Shown: positions 46,593 through 56,621 of the stretch, piece by piece
How positions within the stretch are numbered: the stretch's first letter is position 1
How the letters are laid out: each line of letters begins with the position of its first letter
Source: Flammeovirga kamogawensis
GTDB lineage: Bacteria > Bacteroidota > Bacteroidia > Cytophagales > Flammeovirgaceae
Direction of reading: 5' to 3'
NCBI RefSeq assembly: GCF_018736065.1
Contig: NZ_CP076128.1
Coordinates: forward strand, 4,031,001 to 4,095,000
Length of the DNA: 64,000 nucleotides
Program-made: the position numbers and the translations under genes
The notes under the pieces: model-generated
What the model saw: only the letters and a program-made list of their open reading frames with translations
The model's database searches: none
Told to the model about the DNA's origin: nothing

Positions 46593-47474
46593 TTATTTTT
46601 TTCTTGCGAATACAACACGTTCAACTTCACATACACCTAATTCCCTACCAGTGGGTTTCACATAGATTACATCCAATTCATTATAACTTACATCTTCAAT
46701 TAATTCCCAACCATATTTTTCAAGAAAAGTTTTTATTTCATCAGAATCAAAACTTGACAGCCATAGTTTTTTTGAACCGTCAGTTTATAGAGCATCTTTT
46801 GATTGAATAGGTTATTACCTTCCACGAAATCTTTGAGTACATAAGTGAATGCTAAAAAACTTCCTTTTGGTGTATCTGAGAAGAATTCAAATGTTTTTTC
46901 AAGACTTGACATGTCTAGGTATTGCGAGACAGCTTCCCAAATGAAAAAGGTTGTTTTTTCTGATTCATATCCACTAGCCTTGAGCTTTTCACCAATACTT
47001 TCATTAATGAAATTAATAGGGACCTGCTTAATATGTTTAGGGAAAGTATCGAGAGCTTTTTCTATGGCTTTTCGTTTATTCCTAACGCTTTCAACTTGAT
47101 CCATTTCAAAACAATTTTTGTTTTGAACTTCTTCAAATCGATATAATCTAGTATCCATACCTGCACCTAAGTTTACAATGTTATGAATGGTCTGAGTTCG
47201 TAATAGTTTCGATTAGTTTAGTGTCAATATATCGTTTACGAACAAGGAACATACTCCAACCACCAGGCATCATTTTTTCGGTTAGGTTGATTATGAAATC
47301 ACGTATTACGGAATATTTTGAAATCTTAATCCAGAACCCATTTATCCCTGAGAACATTTTAGGAGCAACATTATCAGTTATAATTCTTTCATTGTGCGGG
47401 TAACTTTGTTCAAACCCTACATTCGCAGTTGGCTTAATTCCAGTCTGTCCAGCTTTTTTAGTTTTTACTTTCAT
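46593..47474 (-). pseudogene. SAM-dependent methyltransferase (LCM-like, TIGR00027 type) with two frameshifts
   Basis: Three frames in series form one protein. The first, from ATG 47474 (MKVKTKKAGQTG...RKRYIDTKLIETI), then, after a shift near 47200, TIHNIVNLGAGMDTRLYRF...FELDQ-like with the SAM motif NLGAGMDTR. After a second shift near 46780, LSSFDSDEIKTFLEKYG runs to TAA at 46593. Total about 294 codons, the family length. Family members are leucine-carboxyl- or polyketide-type O-methyltransferases. The gene is no longer functional as read. Confidence 0.82.
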
Positions 47475-47600
47475 AAAATCACCTAACAATATAATAGTTG
47501 AGAATTTTTTTCAAAATGGCTAACCAATAAACAAACGTATTACCGTTTATATTTTTTATGTTTATTTCATTGAATAAAGCGATATATAAGTGTTTTTACC

Positions 47601-47636
47601 AATATCCTAACATAAAAGTTGTAGGATATTTTTTTG
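47601..47636 (+). terminator. Orphan terminator
   Basis: AATATCCTA (47601-47609) / TAGGATATT (47622-47630) then T5 on the plus strand. Confidence 0.6.
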
Positions 47637-48079
47637 CATTTATCCAATTGTTAATACATAAATCTTTAAGGAGAAAAATTAGTTATAGTATAGTTTTTAT
47701 CTTTAAAGAGTCTGTTTATTAACCATTCATAAATTGTTAATAATAGAACTTAGATCAAAATATCATGGATACTATTTTCTTGATTACAGAAACAATTTTA
47801 TGTTATGTAAAAGGTGTTATTGTAATAGATTGGACATGGAAATTTGCTTTCTTCTACAAAAAAATCTTACGATGATTGTGTGCTAAGAGTTTATCAAGTA
47901 GATGCCAGAAATCTTTGAAATGAATCATAGGGCGTAAATCTAATCTTTCTTGGTAGAATTTTACGAGTTTAAATCGTCTTTTTATCCATCTGTAGGCTAC
48001 GCTATCGGGATACTTTTTTCTTTGTGTTTCGGAATCACTGTACCAAAATATTTCTTTAAGATCTGAGTATAAAAAACGT

Positions 48080-48260
48080 ATTTCTTTTCCTATAAAAAAA
48101 CACATAACGGGGTTTTCTTTGGTTACCTGCTACAATTTTTCTAGCATAAGTCTAAATGAATATAACACTTTTCTCCTGAGGTTGTATTACGTTTTATCTT
48201 ACGAGATATTGTTGAGGTGGCTACTCCAATTAAGCAGCTCTGTTTTGTTAGATCAATCGT
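48080..48260 (-). pseudogene. IS30-family transposase remnant
   Basis: The minus strand reads MTIDLTKQSCLIGVATSTIS then RKIKRNTTSGEK, matching the IS30 N-terminal HTH (IGV-xSTISREIKRN). A stop and a frame change follow, then YARKIVAGNQRKPRYVF. No catalytic DDE region or ends were found, so only a fragment remains. Confidence 0.5.
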
Positions 48261-48514
48261 CATTCTGTTAGTTAGGTATTCTGATTTTAAAGTGAATTAT
48301 TACGTTTATCAATGTGTTTTTAGTGAGTGTTTAGTGTTAATACTCAAAAGCAATACAATTGGTTTTCCGTTAAGATTTAATAAAAGAAAAACATAACAAT
48401 GTGCAGTGTAATTCTAGGTGTTAAAAATAAAAAATACATTAATCAATCGTTCAGTTTGTTACGTAAACCTTTGCTATATAATCAAACTTAAATACACAAC
48501 GAATCATTATTAAT

Positions 48515-49120
48515 ATGAGAAATTTATTAACTATCACTTTATTCTTTAGCTTTTTAACAAGTACTTCTGCACAATTTAAAGATAAAGTTACAAGCCTATT
48601 TATTAAGAAAAATGCATTTACAATAGATGATAAGAACGAGTTGGAATACATGGAAGCAGATTTATCAAAAGTTGTATTTTATACTTCTCAAGAAATTTCA
48701 TTAAAGAGGTTAGTGAGTACCGATTCTACAGTAAAAGAAAATGCTGTTGGAGATATCATTTTTGAAAATGGAGATGTAATTGATCGTCTCGTAATTAAGA
48801 AAGGTGCAACGGGGTTTATTCATCAAATTAATGAAGATACCTTACTTGTAAAATTTGAAAATATTGAGGGGCGTTACCTCACATTTGTAAGTGATAAAAG
48901 AAACATGGATACTCTGACAAAATATTACCTTTTTGTAGATGAGAATAGGAGGGTAGCCTATAATAATCAAGAGTGGGATTTACTGCTTGGAAACAATGTT
49001 TGTATACAATGGAAAAGTAAATCTGTAAATGTAAATAAGGAATCCTCACATACAGTAAAGGGTTTGCGTGCTGATGGTTCACAAAAGAAAACATTTAAAG
49101 AAAGTATTTTAGGGAAATAA
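48515..49120 (+). CDS. Exported protein of unknown function
   Basis: 201 aa. Signal peptide MRNLLTITLFFSFLTSTSAQ. The mature part is mixed, with a repeated pattern of short strands (GDIIFENGDVIDRLVIKKGATG, LLVKFENIEGRYLTFVSDK). No family recognised. It is preceded by a long leader and followed by a strong terminator. Confidence 0.6.
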   Translation: MRNLLTITLFFSFLTSTSAQFKDKVTSLFIKKNAFTIDDKNELEYMEADLSKVVFYTSQEISLKRLVSTDSTVKENAVGDIIFENGDVIDRLVIKKGATGFIHQINEDTLLVKFENIEGRYLTFVSDKRNMDTLTKYYLFVDENRRVAYNNQEWDLLLGNNVCIQWKSKSVNVNKESSHTVKGLRADGSQKKTFKESILGK

Positions 49121-49123
49121 GCA

Positions 49124-49165
49124 CAAAGAGCGACTTTCATTTTTGGAAAGACCGCTCTTTTTTAT
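49124..49165. terminator. Bidirectional terminator
   Basis: AAAGAGCG (49125-49132) / CGCTCTTT (49153-49160) with inner CTTTC/GGAAAG and a T run. Confidence 0.8.
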
Positions 49166-50517
49166 ATACCTAATATTTTTAAATTTTCATGTTCTGCTGC
49201 TACTAAAACTACATCTTTCTTTTCAATTGGTGTACCCCAAATATAGAGGCGTTTAAGTTTAGGAAACATGGAAAGTTTAGAAAGTCCAACTTTTGTAATA
49301 TTTGTTTGGTAGAGGTTAAGGCTCTCTAGTTGTTGTAAATTTTTTAGGTATTCTATTCCCGTATCTCCAATAGCATTTTTAGAGAGTTTTAATTTTTTAA
49401 GCTGAGAGTAATTACTTAATGCTGATAAATTTGCGTCTGTAAGACCACAATTTTCTAAGGATAACCAAAGAATATTATTTTTTAAAACAGCCAATTCTTT
49501 TAGGTAGCTGTTTATTGGTTTTTGATTTGTAGAGCTAAGTTGTAGACTTACATCAAAAGCATTGGTCCCTGCCACCAATTCTCTAATTTCAAATCCATAA
49601 TTACGTAAAGAATCAATTACTTTTTGGTCTATATTTGCTAGCTTAATTTTTTTCACTTTAGATAACCCCGAAACATTTTGAGCAGCATTTAGTACTTCTT
49701 CAGTTACTTCCATATCACTTAAAAGTGTATCAAAACTTGTATTTGCAGTGGCTATCCAGAATTTTAAAATTGTTATTTCATGAGCTGTTAATGGTGTTTT
49801 CCCCTTCGGAGGCATTACATCATCATCGTGTTCATCTAACGTTACTCTATGGAATAAATCACTTTTTAATGGATGACCTGCAACTAGCAAGTTGCCATTT
49901 TTTCCACCTTTTAGATAGCTTTCAATACTACTAAATGATAACTTACCTTTCCTTTTCTCATCATTATGACAACTTTTACATTTAGTGTTTATAATAGGAT
50001 GAACAAGGTCTCCAAATACTTGGGCATTCTCTAGACTTGTTAATTCTTGTCGTGCCAAAGGGTCTACTACTTTTGGTTTAAACGGCATATAGTAGGTAAG
50101 GTAATCCGACCCGTGTGTCATGTTTCCACCCATATGTCCTGTAATGCTTAAACCTACGATGATGGCAAAAAGAACGCTTCCATATACCTTATAATTAGGT
50201 GCTTTTAGGTAGCCTGCACTTATGAAGTAAGCAGCTCCAGAAATTACTGTTGTAGCAATACCAGCCCATTTATGTGTAGTAAGCATTTCTACATTATAGT
50301 CTCCACTAGTGGCTAACATAAAACCAATTATGGTGGCTACAACTGCAGATAATGTGCCTATTAATAAAGCAAAAGATATAGCTGGTTTTAGTCCTTTTAT
50401 AATTTGGAATCTATCTGCTATTTCAAAACAAATTGCCAATACTAAAAAGCCAATTGGGAGGTGAACAATAAGCGGGTGAAACCGCCCGAAGAAGAGTATA
50501 ATATTAGAATTTTCCAT
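49162..50517 (-). CDS. DUF2231 membrane, cytochrome c-like and leucine-rich-repeat protein
   Basis: 451 aa from ATG 50517 (MENSNIILFFGRFHPLIVHL). Four membrane helices (about 8-125) form the DUF2231 unit. A planctomycete-type cytochrome segment with one haem site CKSCH (about residue 180) and a distal Met in DDDVMPPKGK follows. Four to five leucine-rich repeats end the protein (about 320-451). It is the last gene of a four-gene minus-strand cluster and is likely an inner-membrane electron carrier or sensor. Confidence 0.85.
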   Translation of the reverse strand: MENSNIILFFGRFHPLIVHLPIGFLVLAICFEIADRFQIIKGLKPAISFALLIGTLSAVVATIIGFMLATSGDYNVEMLTTHKWAGIATTVISGAAYFISAGYLKAPNYKVYGSVLFAIIVGLSITGHMGGNMTHGSDYLTYYMPFKPKVVDPLARQELTSLENAQVFGDLVHPIINTKCKSCHNDEKRKGKLSFSSIESYLKGGKNGNLLVAGHPLKSDLFHRVTLDEHDDDVMPPKGKTPLTAHEITILKFWIATANTSFDTLLSDMEVTEEVLNAAQNVSGLSKVKKIKLANIDQKVIDSLRNYGFEIRELVAGTNAFDVSLQLSSTNQKPINSYLKELAVLKNNILWLSLENCGLTDANLSALSNYSQLKKLKLSKNAIGDTGIEYLKNLQQLESLNLYQTNITKVGLSKLSMFPKLKRLYIWGTPIEKKDVVLVAAEHENLKILGI

Positions 50518-50548
50518 ACTAATTTTTAAATCAAATTGATAAAATAAA

Positions 50549-51658
50549 CTATACACGTTCTAATTTTAATGGACCTGTTTTGTTGGCATTCCATTGGCAT
50601 ACATAAAGGTTTTTGTCTTCATCAATACAAACATCATGACCATGATATATAGGTTTATCTGCTAATTGATACGATTTTTGGAGCTCTTTTCCTTTATAAA
50701 TTGGAGGTGTTCCACCAGGGTTAGATACTACTTTGTCACCCTCTAAAACAGTAACAAAACCAGTGTGTGCTTTCCAATCAAATTTTTCTCCTTCGGGTTG
50801 CGACCAACAAACACCACTGTATAAGTTATTATCATCAAATACAGGGCGACAAACATACATATTAGGGAGAACTAATGTGCGGAGGTATTTACCCTCTAAA
50901 GTGAAAAACTTAAAGGCGTTATCATTTCTAGATGTACAGACAACAACAGGGTTCTTTTTGTTTCTATAATCTATGGCTACACCATGTGCATTGTGTAAGT
51001 TGTAATTAGAATCTTTATTGTTGTGCCCACCCCAATGGCGTATGTACTCTCCTTTTGCAGAGTATTGAATAATATAATCTTGTCCGTAGCCATCTGCTAC
51101 ATAAATATCTCCGTTTGGTCCAATAGCCACTTCGGTAGGGCAGAAGCTTTCGCCTTCTTTATATAATCCTATAGTTTGTGGGTGTCCAATATCAAAAATA
51201 ACACGTCCGTCTGTAGTTGTTTTTGTAACCCTTCCGTTGTGTTTAATCCACATTCCGTTTTTATCTATAAACCAACCAGAATCTGTTAGAAATAAAAAAT
51301 CTTCTTCTCCTTCTTTAGAAAGCGTTAAACCATGTCCACCAGGGTAAGCAGTACCCCAATAGTCTAATAATTTACCAGACTTATCAAAAATCATAATGTT
51401 GTTATCGGTATGATCTCCCATCATTATAAGCCTTCCCTTTCTGTCCATTACCATTTCGTGGCAGTTAAGTAGAGGGTTTCTTACAGAACTTATTTTAGCC
51501 CAATTTTTATTTAATTTATATTGATAATCATCATGGCCAAGAATTACATCTTTCTTTACTTTTTTACTAGTGATGGTGTTAAAGCTAAAAGCAGGTAATA
51601 ACGCTGTAGCCCCAACTACTTTAGCTGTATTTTTTATAAAATTTCTTCTTGTTTCCAT
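50549..51658 (-). CDS. Tat-exported NHL/six-bladed beta-propeller protein
   Basis: 369 aa. Twin-arginine signal METRRNFIKNTAKVVGATAL. The body carries NHL-like blades (VAIGPNGDIYVADGYGQDYIIQYSAKG, HGVAIDY, CIDEDKNLYVCQWN), as in peptidyl-alpha-hydroxyglycine lyase-like and NHL proteins. It lies 21 bases downstream of the DUF1501 gene and is probably co-transcribed. Substrate or partner unknown. Confidence 0.82.
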   Translation of the reverse strand: METRRNFIKNTAKVVGATALLPAFSFNTITSKKVKKDVILGHDDYQYKLNKNWAKISSVRNPLLNCHEMVMDRKGRLIMMGDHTDNNIMIFDKSGKLLDYWGTAYPGGHGLTLSKEGEEDFLFLTDSGWFIDKNGMWIKHNGRVTKTTTDGRVIFDIGHPQTIGLYKEGESFCPTEVAIGPNGDIYVADGYGQDYIIQYSAKGEYIRHWGGHNNKDSNYNLHNAHGVAIDYRNKKNPVVVCTSRNDNAFKFFTLEGKYLRTLVLPNMYVCRPVFDDNNLYSGVCWSQPEGEKFDWKAHTGFVTVLEGDKVVSNPGGTPPIYKGKELQKSYQLADKPIYHGHDVCIDEDKNLYVCQWNANKTGPLKLERV

Positions 51659-51679
51659 TTTTCTGTTAGTTTCTGATTT

Positions 51680-53170
51680 TTAAGTAAGAATGTCTTTTAT
51701 CACCTTACCGTGTACATCGGTAAGTCTAAACCTTCTACCTTGATGTTTAAATGTTAGTTTCTCGTGGTCAACCCCTGTAAGGTGCATTAACGTAGCATGA
51801 AAATCGTGTACGTGCACAGGATCTTTTACAATATTGTAGCTAAAATCGTCTGTTTCTCCATAAGTAAACCCGGGTTTAACACCTGCTCCAGCCATCCACA
51901 TTGTAAAACATCTTGGGTGGTGGTCTCTACCGTAATTATTAGCCGTTAGTTTTCCTTGAGAATAGACTGTACGTCCAAATTCTCCACCCCAAATCACAAG
52001 TGTATCTTCTAATAAACCACGTTGTTTTAAATCTTTTAATAGTGCGGCTGTTGCTTGATCTGTATTTTGACACTGGTTTTTGATTCCGCTTGGAAGATGT
52101 ACATGTTGATCCCAACCTTTATGATATAACTGAATAAATTTCACATCTTTTTCTAATAAGCGTCTAGCCATTAAACAATTGGCAGCATACGTTCCTGGTT
52201 CTCTTGCTTCTTCTCCGTACATTTTAAAAACTTCGTCAGGTTCATCAGACATATCTGTTACTTCTGGTACAGAGGTTTGCATTCTGTATGCCATTTCATA
52301 TTGAGAAATTCTAGCATTTACTTCGGGGTCTCCATAGGCTGTATTTTGCACTTCATTTAAATCCTTTAGATAGTCAAGCATTTCAGCTCTATCATCCCCA
52401 TCATAATTTTCTGGATTATTTAAAAATAGTACGGGGTCCTTTCCTGATCTAAATTGAACACCTTGATGTTCAGTTGGTAAAAATCCATTTCCCCAAAGGC
52501 GAGAGTATAACGGTTGTCCACCACTATTTTTAGATACTAAAACAATAAAATTTGGTAAGTTCTTATTGTCAGAACCTAATCCATAACTTAACCAAGAACC
52601 AATAGACGGTCTACCCGGAAGTTGATGCCCTGTTTGGAAAAAAGTGATGGCAGGGTCGTGGTTAATTTGTTCTGTATACATCGATTTGATAAAACACATA
52701 TCATCTACCATTTTGGCAGTATGCGGCATCAGTTCACTTACCCAAGCTCTTGATTCGCCATACTGATCGAACTTATAAATAGAAGGTGCAATAGGTAGCG
52801 AAGACTGAGAAGCACTCATGGCTGTTAACCGTTGCTCTCCTCTTACAGACGTGGGTAAGTCTTGCCCAAACATATCTGTAAGTTTAGGTTTATAATCAAA
52901 AGTTTCGAACTGAGAAGGCCCACCACTCTGAAACAAGTACACCACTCTTTTGGCTTTAGGCATAAAATGAGGTAATTGTGGAGTACCGTCTCCTAAAATT
53001 CCACCAGAGGATTTACTTTTTCCAAATATACTTTCAGCTCCTAATAAAGAACCAAGAGCAGCAGCACCTAATCCTAAAGAAGCTTTTGTAAGAAAGTGTC
53101 GACGGTCCATTTTTACCTCTTCTTTTTGTAAATTTCTATCGTTTGATCGTAATCTATCGTGATGTCCCAT
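51680..53170 (-). CDS. DUF1501 (sulfatase-fold-like) Tat-exported protein
   Basis: 496 aa. The N-terminus [13 protein letters not shown] precedes a twin-arginine motif [10 protein letters not shown], as in many family members, so the first ATG is kept. Conserved blocks: [39 protein letters not shown], and [15 protein letters not shown] near the end. DUF1501 resembles the alkaline phosphatase superfamily. The activity is unproven. It is paired with the DUF1553 gene 21 bases upstream, the usual partner. Confidence 0.93.
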   Translation of the reverse strand: MGHHDRLRSNDRNLQKEEVKMDRRHFLTKASLGLGAAALGSLLGAESIFGKSKSSGGILGDGTPQLPHFMPKAKRVVYLFQSGGPSQFETFDYKPKLTDMFGQDLPTSVRGEQRLTAMSASQSSLPIAPSIYKFDQYGESRAWVSELMPHTAKMVDDMCFIKSMYTEQINHDPAITFFQTGHQLPGRPSIGSWLSYGLGSDNKNLPNFIVLVSKNSGGQPLYSRLWGNGFLPTEHQGVQFRSGKDPVLFLNNPENYDGDDRAEMLDYLKDLNEVQNTAYGDPEVNARISQYEMAYRMQTSVPEVTDMSDEPDEVFKMYGEEAREPGTYAANCLMARRLLEKDVKFIQLYHKGWDQHVHLPSGIKNQCQNTDQATAALLKDLKQRGLLEDTLVIWGGEFGRTVYSQGKLTANNYGRDHHPRCFTMWMAGAGVKPGFTYGETDDFSYNIVKDPVHVHDFHATLMHLTGVDHEKLTFKHQGRRFRLTDVHGKVIKDILT

Positions 53171-53191
53171 AGTGTGTCTATTTGTAGGTGT

Positions 53192-56100
53192 TTATCGTTT
53201 GGTAATTGTAGCGTCAGAGTTCATAATTACACTTGCTACAATTGCATTTGCTGCTACAGTACTTGTATCAAGAGATTCGTCAATACGGTATTCTCCAGCT
53301 GTTAACCACCCTTTGGTTTTATCTATATTCTCTTTAAACTTTTTATATTGCTTTTGTTGTAAAGCCATTAACAGTTCCAGTTCTGCAGTCATTATTTCTT
53401 TACCTGTAAGCGACATGTAAGCATGTTTAATACCTTCTGATAATGACGATGATTTTGTAATTTGCTCGCCAATTTTTCTTGAGGCTTCTATATAGGTAGG
53501 GTCGTTTAAAATAACCAATGCTTGTAAAGGAGTGTTTGTTTTTTGTCTCCTAACGGTACATTCACTTCTTTCTGGCTGATCGAAGGTTTGTAAAGTAGGG
53601 TTAGGTATTGTTCGTTTCCAGAATGTATAAATAGATCTTCTGTATAAATCATCTCCCGTAGATTGCTCGTATTTCATGGCATTCATTGCCCACAAACCTT
53701 TTGGTTGATACGATTTTACACTTTTACCACCTACTTTAGTAGTAAGTAGGTTACTAGCAACAAGAGCATTGTCGCGCATCATTTCGCTTGTTAATCGTAG
53801 GGCAGGGCCACGTGCTAACAATATATTTTCTCTATCTTTTTCTCTAAGTTCATCGCTACAATAAGAGCTTTGGCGGTAAGTTGCCGAGAGTACAATTTTC
53901 TTTTGCAGTGCTTTTACATCCCATCCACTTTCAATAAATGATAATGCCAACCAATCAATTAGTTTACCATGGCTTGGCATTTCTCCTTGATTGCCAAAAT
54001 CTTCAGTGGTATTTACAATACCTCTACCAAAGTAATTTTGCCAATAGCGGTTTACAGCCACACGTGCAGTTAGCGGGTGTTCATCGCTCATTAACCATTT
54101 AGCTAAACCAAGACGGTTTTTTGGGAACTCTTTTGGAAAAGGAGGAAGAAATTCTGGTGTGTTTGGAAAAACAGAATCTCCATGTGCATCATATTGGCCA
54201 CGTTTAAGAATAAAAGCCTGACGTAATGTATCCATTTCTTGCATTACCATCATTTGTTGTACATCTTCCATAGCAAGTGAAAGCTGCTTTTGTTCTTTGT
54301 TTAAAGTAGAAGCTACTTCTTTATAAGCTGGTGATAATTGTGAAAGGTAATGTGCAGTTAAAACATTTTTCTGAGTAGTAGAAAGAACCTCATTATTTGT
54401 TCTTAATAATTTTCTCGCAGTTTTTGGGCTTGCCCATTCCATTACTTCAAGAGCCGTTAATTCTCTGCTATATACACCAATATCATCAATCTTAGCATTC
54501 TTAATACCTAAACCTCTCCAACGGCCCCCAATTTTTAAACCGGGTTCAATAGCTTTACTGTAGATTACGTCTTCGTAGTTATTAAAGATAATCTCTTTGT
54601 ACAAGTTATCTTTCTCGGTGGTCATTTGTACTAGTTGCCCATCCATATAAAGTTGTATTCCTTTTGCCTTACTAGAGCCATCGTAAGTCATTACTAAATG
54701 TGTCCATTTCTCTTTAGGTATTTTGATTATCGATCTTTTTATAATTGCATTTTCTGGCCAAGTATGTGCCATTACAATTTCTAGTTTATTGTCAATCAAA
54801 TAGAGGTGATACCCTTTTAAACTATGTAAACGATAGCCTTTGTTTTTATGAAAAATGACACCTTCTTTTAATTTTTCAGGAATATTTACCCATAAGCCAA
54901 TAGAAAACGGATCGCTTCGTTTATAGGTGCCGATTGGTTTAAGATCTAGCCAAGCATCTCCATCCATTAATAAACCGTTTCCTTTTTTTCCTTTTGTATA
55001 ATGAGGGATTTCTTTTGAACTGAATTGCCTGTCCATTTTACCAATGCCATTTCTTATAGAATTAGTAAGGTGATTATCTAAGTTAAAGTGAGCTACTTTT
55101 CCTTTTTTGTAAGCGGATAAGCTGATTTTTTGATATTCATTATTAGCCATCCATTCTGCAATTGTTTTTTTCTCTTTTTTTATAACATCTTCTTTCTTGG
55201 CTAGCGTTTGATCAATTGATTTTTTTATGAAGTCAATTTTTTGTTCTTGCTCTTCTGTTGGTAATAACATATTAGGAACGGGCATATCAGAAGGATCCCA
55301 AGAAATTTGTCCTGTTTCATTTACATTATTAAAAAAGCTGTATAACTCGTAAAAGTTCTTTTGAGAGATAGGGTCATATTTATGATCATGACACCTTGCA
55401 CAGGCAAAAGTCAACCCCATTACACCTTGTCCAACCACAGAAGCCCTATCTGCAACATATTCAACTCTAAATTCTTCGTCAACAATACCTCCTTCCATAT
55501 TCTGAGGGTGTAAACGGTTAAAAGCTGTTGCCATTCGTTGCTCTCTTGTTGGTTTTTCCATTAAATCTCCAGCAAGTTGTTCTGTTACAAATTGATCGTA
55601 GGGTTTGTTTGTATTAAAGGCATTAATAACCCAATCTCTCCAAGGGCTCATATCTCTAGCTCTATCTGCTTGGTAACCATGTGTATCTGCAAATCGGGCA
55701 AGGTCTAACCAATCCGAAGCCATTTTTTCTCCATAATGTGGAGAGGCTAAAAGTCGTTCAACTTGTTTTTCGTAAGCATCTTCGCTATTATCTTTTTTAA
55801 ATGCTTCAATTTCTTTTACAGTAGGAGGTAAACCAGTAAGGTCTAAAGCTACTCTTCTTAGTAATAATTCTTTCTTTGCTTCTGGACTAGGAGACAGTCC
55901 TTCTTGTTCTAATCGAGCTACAATAAAATTATCTATTTCGTTATTTATTTTCTCCTCATTTTCAACATCAGGAAGATTTTGTTTAGCTATTGGCATAAAC
56001 GCCCAATGCGGTTGGTATTCTGCACCTTCTTCTATCCATTTTATAAGCGTTGCTTTTTCTTTAGGAGATAACGTTAAGTTAAAATCAGGTGTAGGCATTA

Positions 56101-56434
56101 CCATCTCTGGATTGTCTGATAAAATGCGATGATAAATTTCACTGGCTACAACATTACCTGGAACAATTGCATATTTACCTGGCGACTCCGACAGTTCTTT
56201 ATAGGCTATTGATGGATCGTGTAATTGTAAACCACCTAATATTTTACCTTTGTCTGGACCGTGACAGGCAAAGCATTTATCAGATAAAATTGGTTTTATA
56301 TCTGTATTAAAATTTAGCTCTTCAGGAAGTTGCTCATAAGCATTTGCTACATCTTGAGGCATATCTACCTGACAAGAAAATAAGGAGCATAAAAGTAAAA
56401 GTATACAACAGTTATATTTAAGATGGATGTTCAT
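53192..56434 (-). CDS. PSCyt1-DUF1549-LamG-DUF1553 lipoprotein (planctomycete-type cytochrome)
   Basis: 1080 aa. Lipobox LFSC. The haem-binding site CFACH lies at about 54-58 with a distal Met (PEMVMPTP), then DUF1549 (about 165-370; NEIDNFIVARLEQEGLSPSP, RRVALDLTGLPPT). A LamG/concanavalin-like domain (about 450-660) and DUF1553 (about 770-1060; RVAVNRYWQNYFGRGIV, DQPERSECTVRRQKTNTPLQALV) follow. It is the first gene of the four-gene cluster. The family is abundant in Planctomycetes and linked to polysaccharide breakdown, without proven activity. Confidence 0.93.
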   Translation of the reverse strand: MNIHLKYNCCILLLLCSLFSCQVDMPQDVANAYEQLPEELNFNTDIKPILSDKCFACHGPDKGKILGGLQLHDPSIAYKELSESPGKYAIVPGNVVASEIYHRILSDNPEMVMPTPDFNLTLSPKEKATLIKWIEEGAEYQPHWAFMPIAKQNLPDVENEEKINNEIDNFIVARLEQEGLSPSPEAKKELLLRRVALDLTGLPPTVKEIEAFKKDNSEDAYEKQVERLLASPHYGEKMASDWLDLARFADTHGYQADRARDMSPWRDWVINAFNTNKPYDQFVTEQLAGDLMEKPTREQRMATAFNRLHPQNMEGGIVDEEFRVEYVADRASVVGQGVMGLTFACARCHDHKYDPISQKNFYELYSFFNNVNETGQISWDPSDMPVPNMLLPTEEQEQKIDFIKKSIDQTLAKKEDVIKKEKKTIAEWMANNEYQKISLSAYKKGKVAHFNLDNHLTNSIRNGIGKMDRQFSSKEIPHYTKGKKGNGLLMDGDAWLDLKPIGTYKRSDPFSIGLWVNIPEKLKEGVIFHKNKGYRLHSLKGYHLYLIDNKLEIVMAHTWPENAIIKRSIIKIPKEKWTHLVMTYDGSSKAKGIQLYMDGQLVQMTTEKDNLYKEIIFNNYEDVIYSKAIEPGLKIGGRWRGLGIKNAKIDDIGVYSRELTALEVMEWASPKTARKLLRTNNEVLSTTQKNVLTAHYLSQLSPAYKEVASTLNKEQKQLSLAMEDVQQMMVMQEMDTLRQAFILKRGQYDAHGDSVFPNTPEFLPPFPKEFPKNRLGLAKWLMSDEHPLTARVAVNRYWQNYFGRGIVNTTEDFGNQGEMPSHGKLIDWLALSFIESGWDVKALQKKIVLSATYRQSSYCSDELREKDRENILLARGPALRLTSEMMRDNALVASNLLTTKVGGKSVKSYQPKGLWAMNAMKYEQSTGDDLYRRSIYTFWKRTIPNPTLQTFDQPERSECTVRRQKTNTPLQALVILNDPTYIEASRKIGEQITKSSSLSEGIKHAYMSLTGKEIMTAELELLMALQQKQYKKFKENIDKTKGWLTAGEYRIDESLDTSTVAANAIVASVIMNSDATITKR

Positions 56435-56621
56435 TTAGACGTAAGTAAGTTTACCAATGAGATTCTTTTTGTTTGGATAGTTCAAATATGGAGTATATGA
56501 TAGGTTAAATTGGTAATTGGTATATAGACTCCATATAGACAGCAAATAATTTTTGGGGGAAAATTACTGAACAAACCTACATTTTTTTAGATATTTAGGG
56601 GATAAAGCAATCATTTTTGAT

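Larger units (their letters stand above)
47475..48514. other. 1-kb region with orphan terminator, short frame and IS30 debris
   Basis: A plus-strand terminator (47601-47636) has no plus-strand gene before it. An 83-codon minus frame (47854-48105, YPDSVAYRWIKRRFKLVKFY) is not recognised and may be part of a decayed element. IS30-like HTH debris follows to about 48270. The last 240 bases probably hold the promoter of the gene at 48515. Confidence 0.5.

Noticed and set aside
47854-48105. 83-codon frame as a real protein
   Set aside because: No family recognised, no start context, and it lies beside IS30 debris with frame breaks, so it is reported only as part of the region.
41990-48510. CRISPR array in the repeat-rich region
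   Set aside because: The repeats are long, few and diverged intron or attC-like units without regular spacers, and no cas gene is present.
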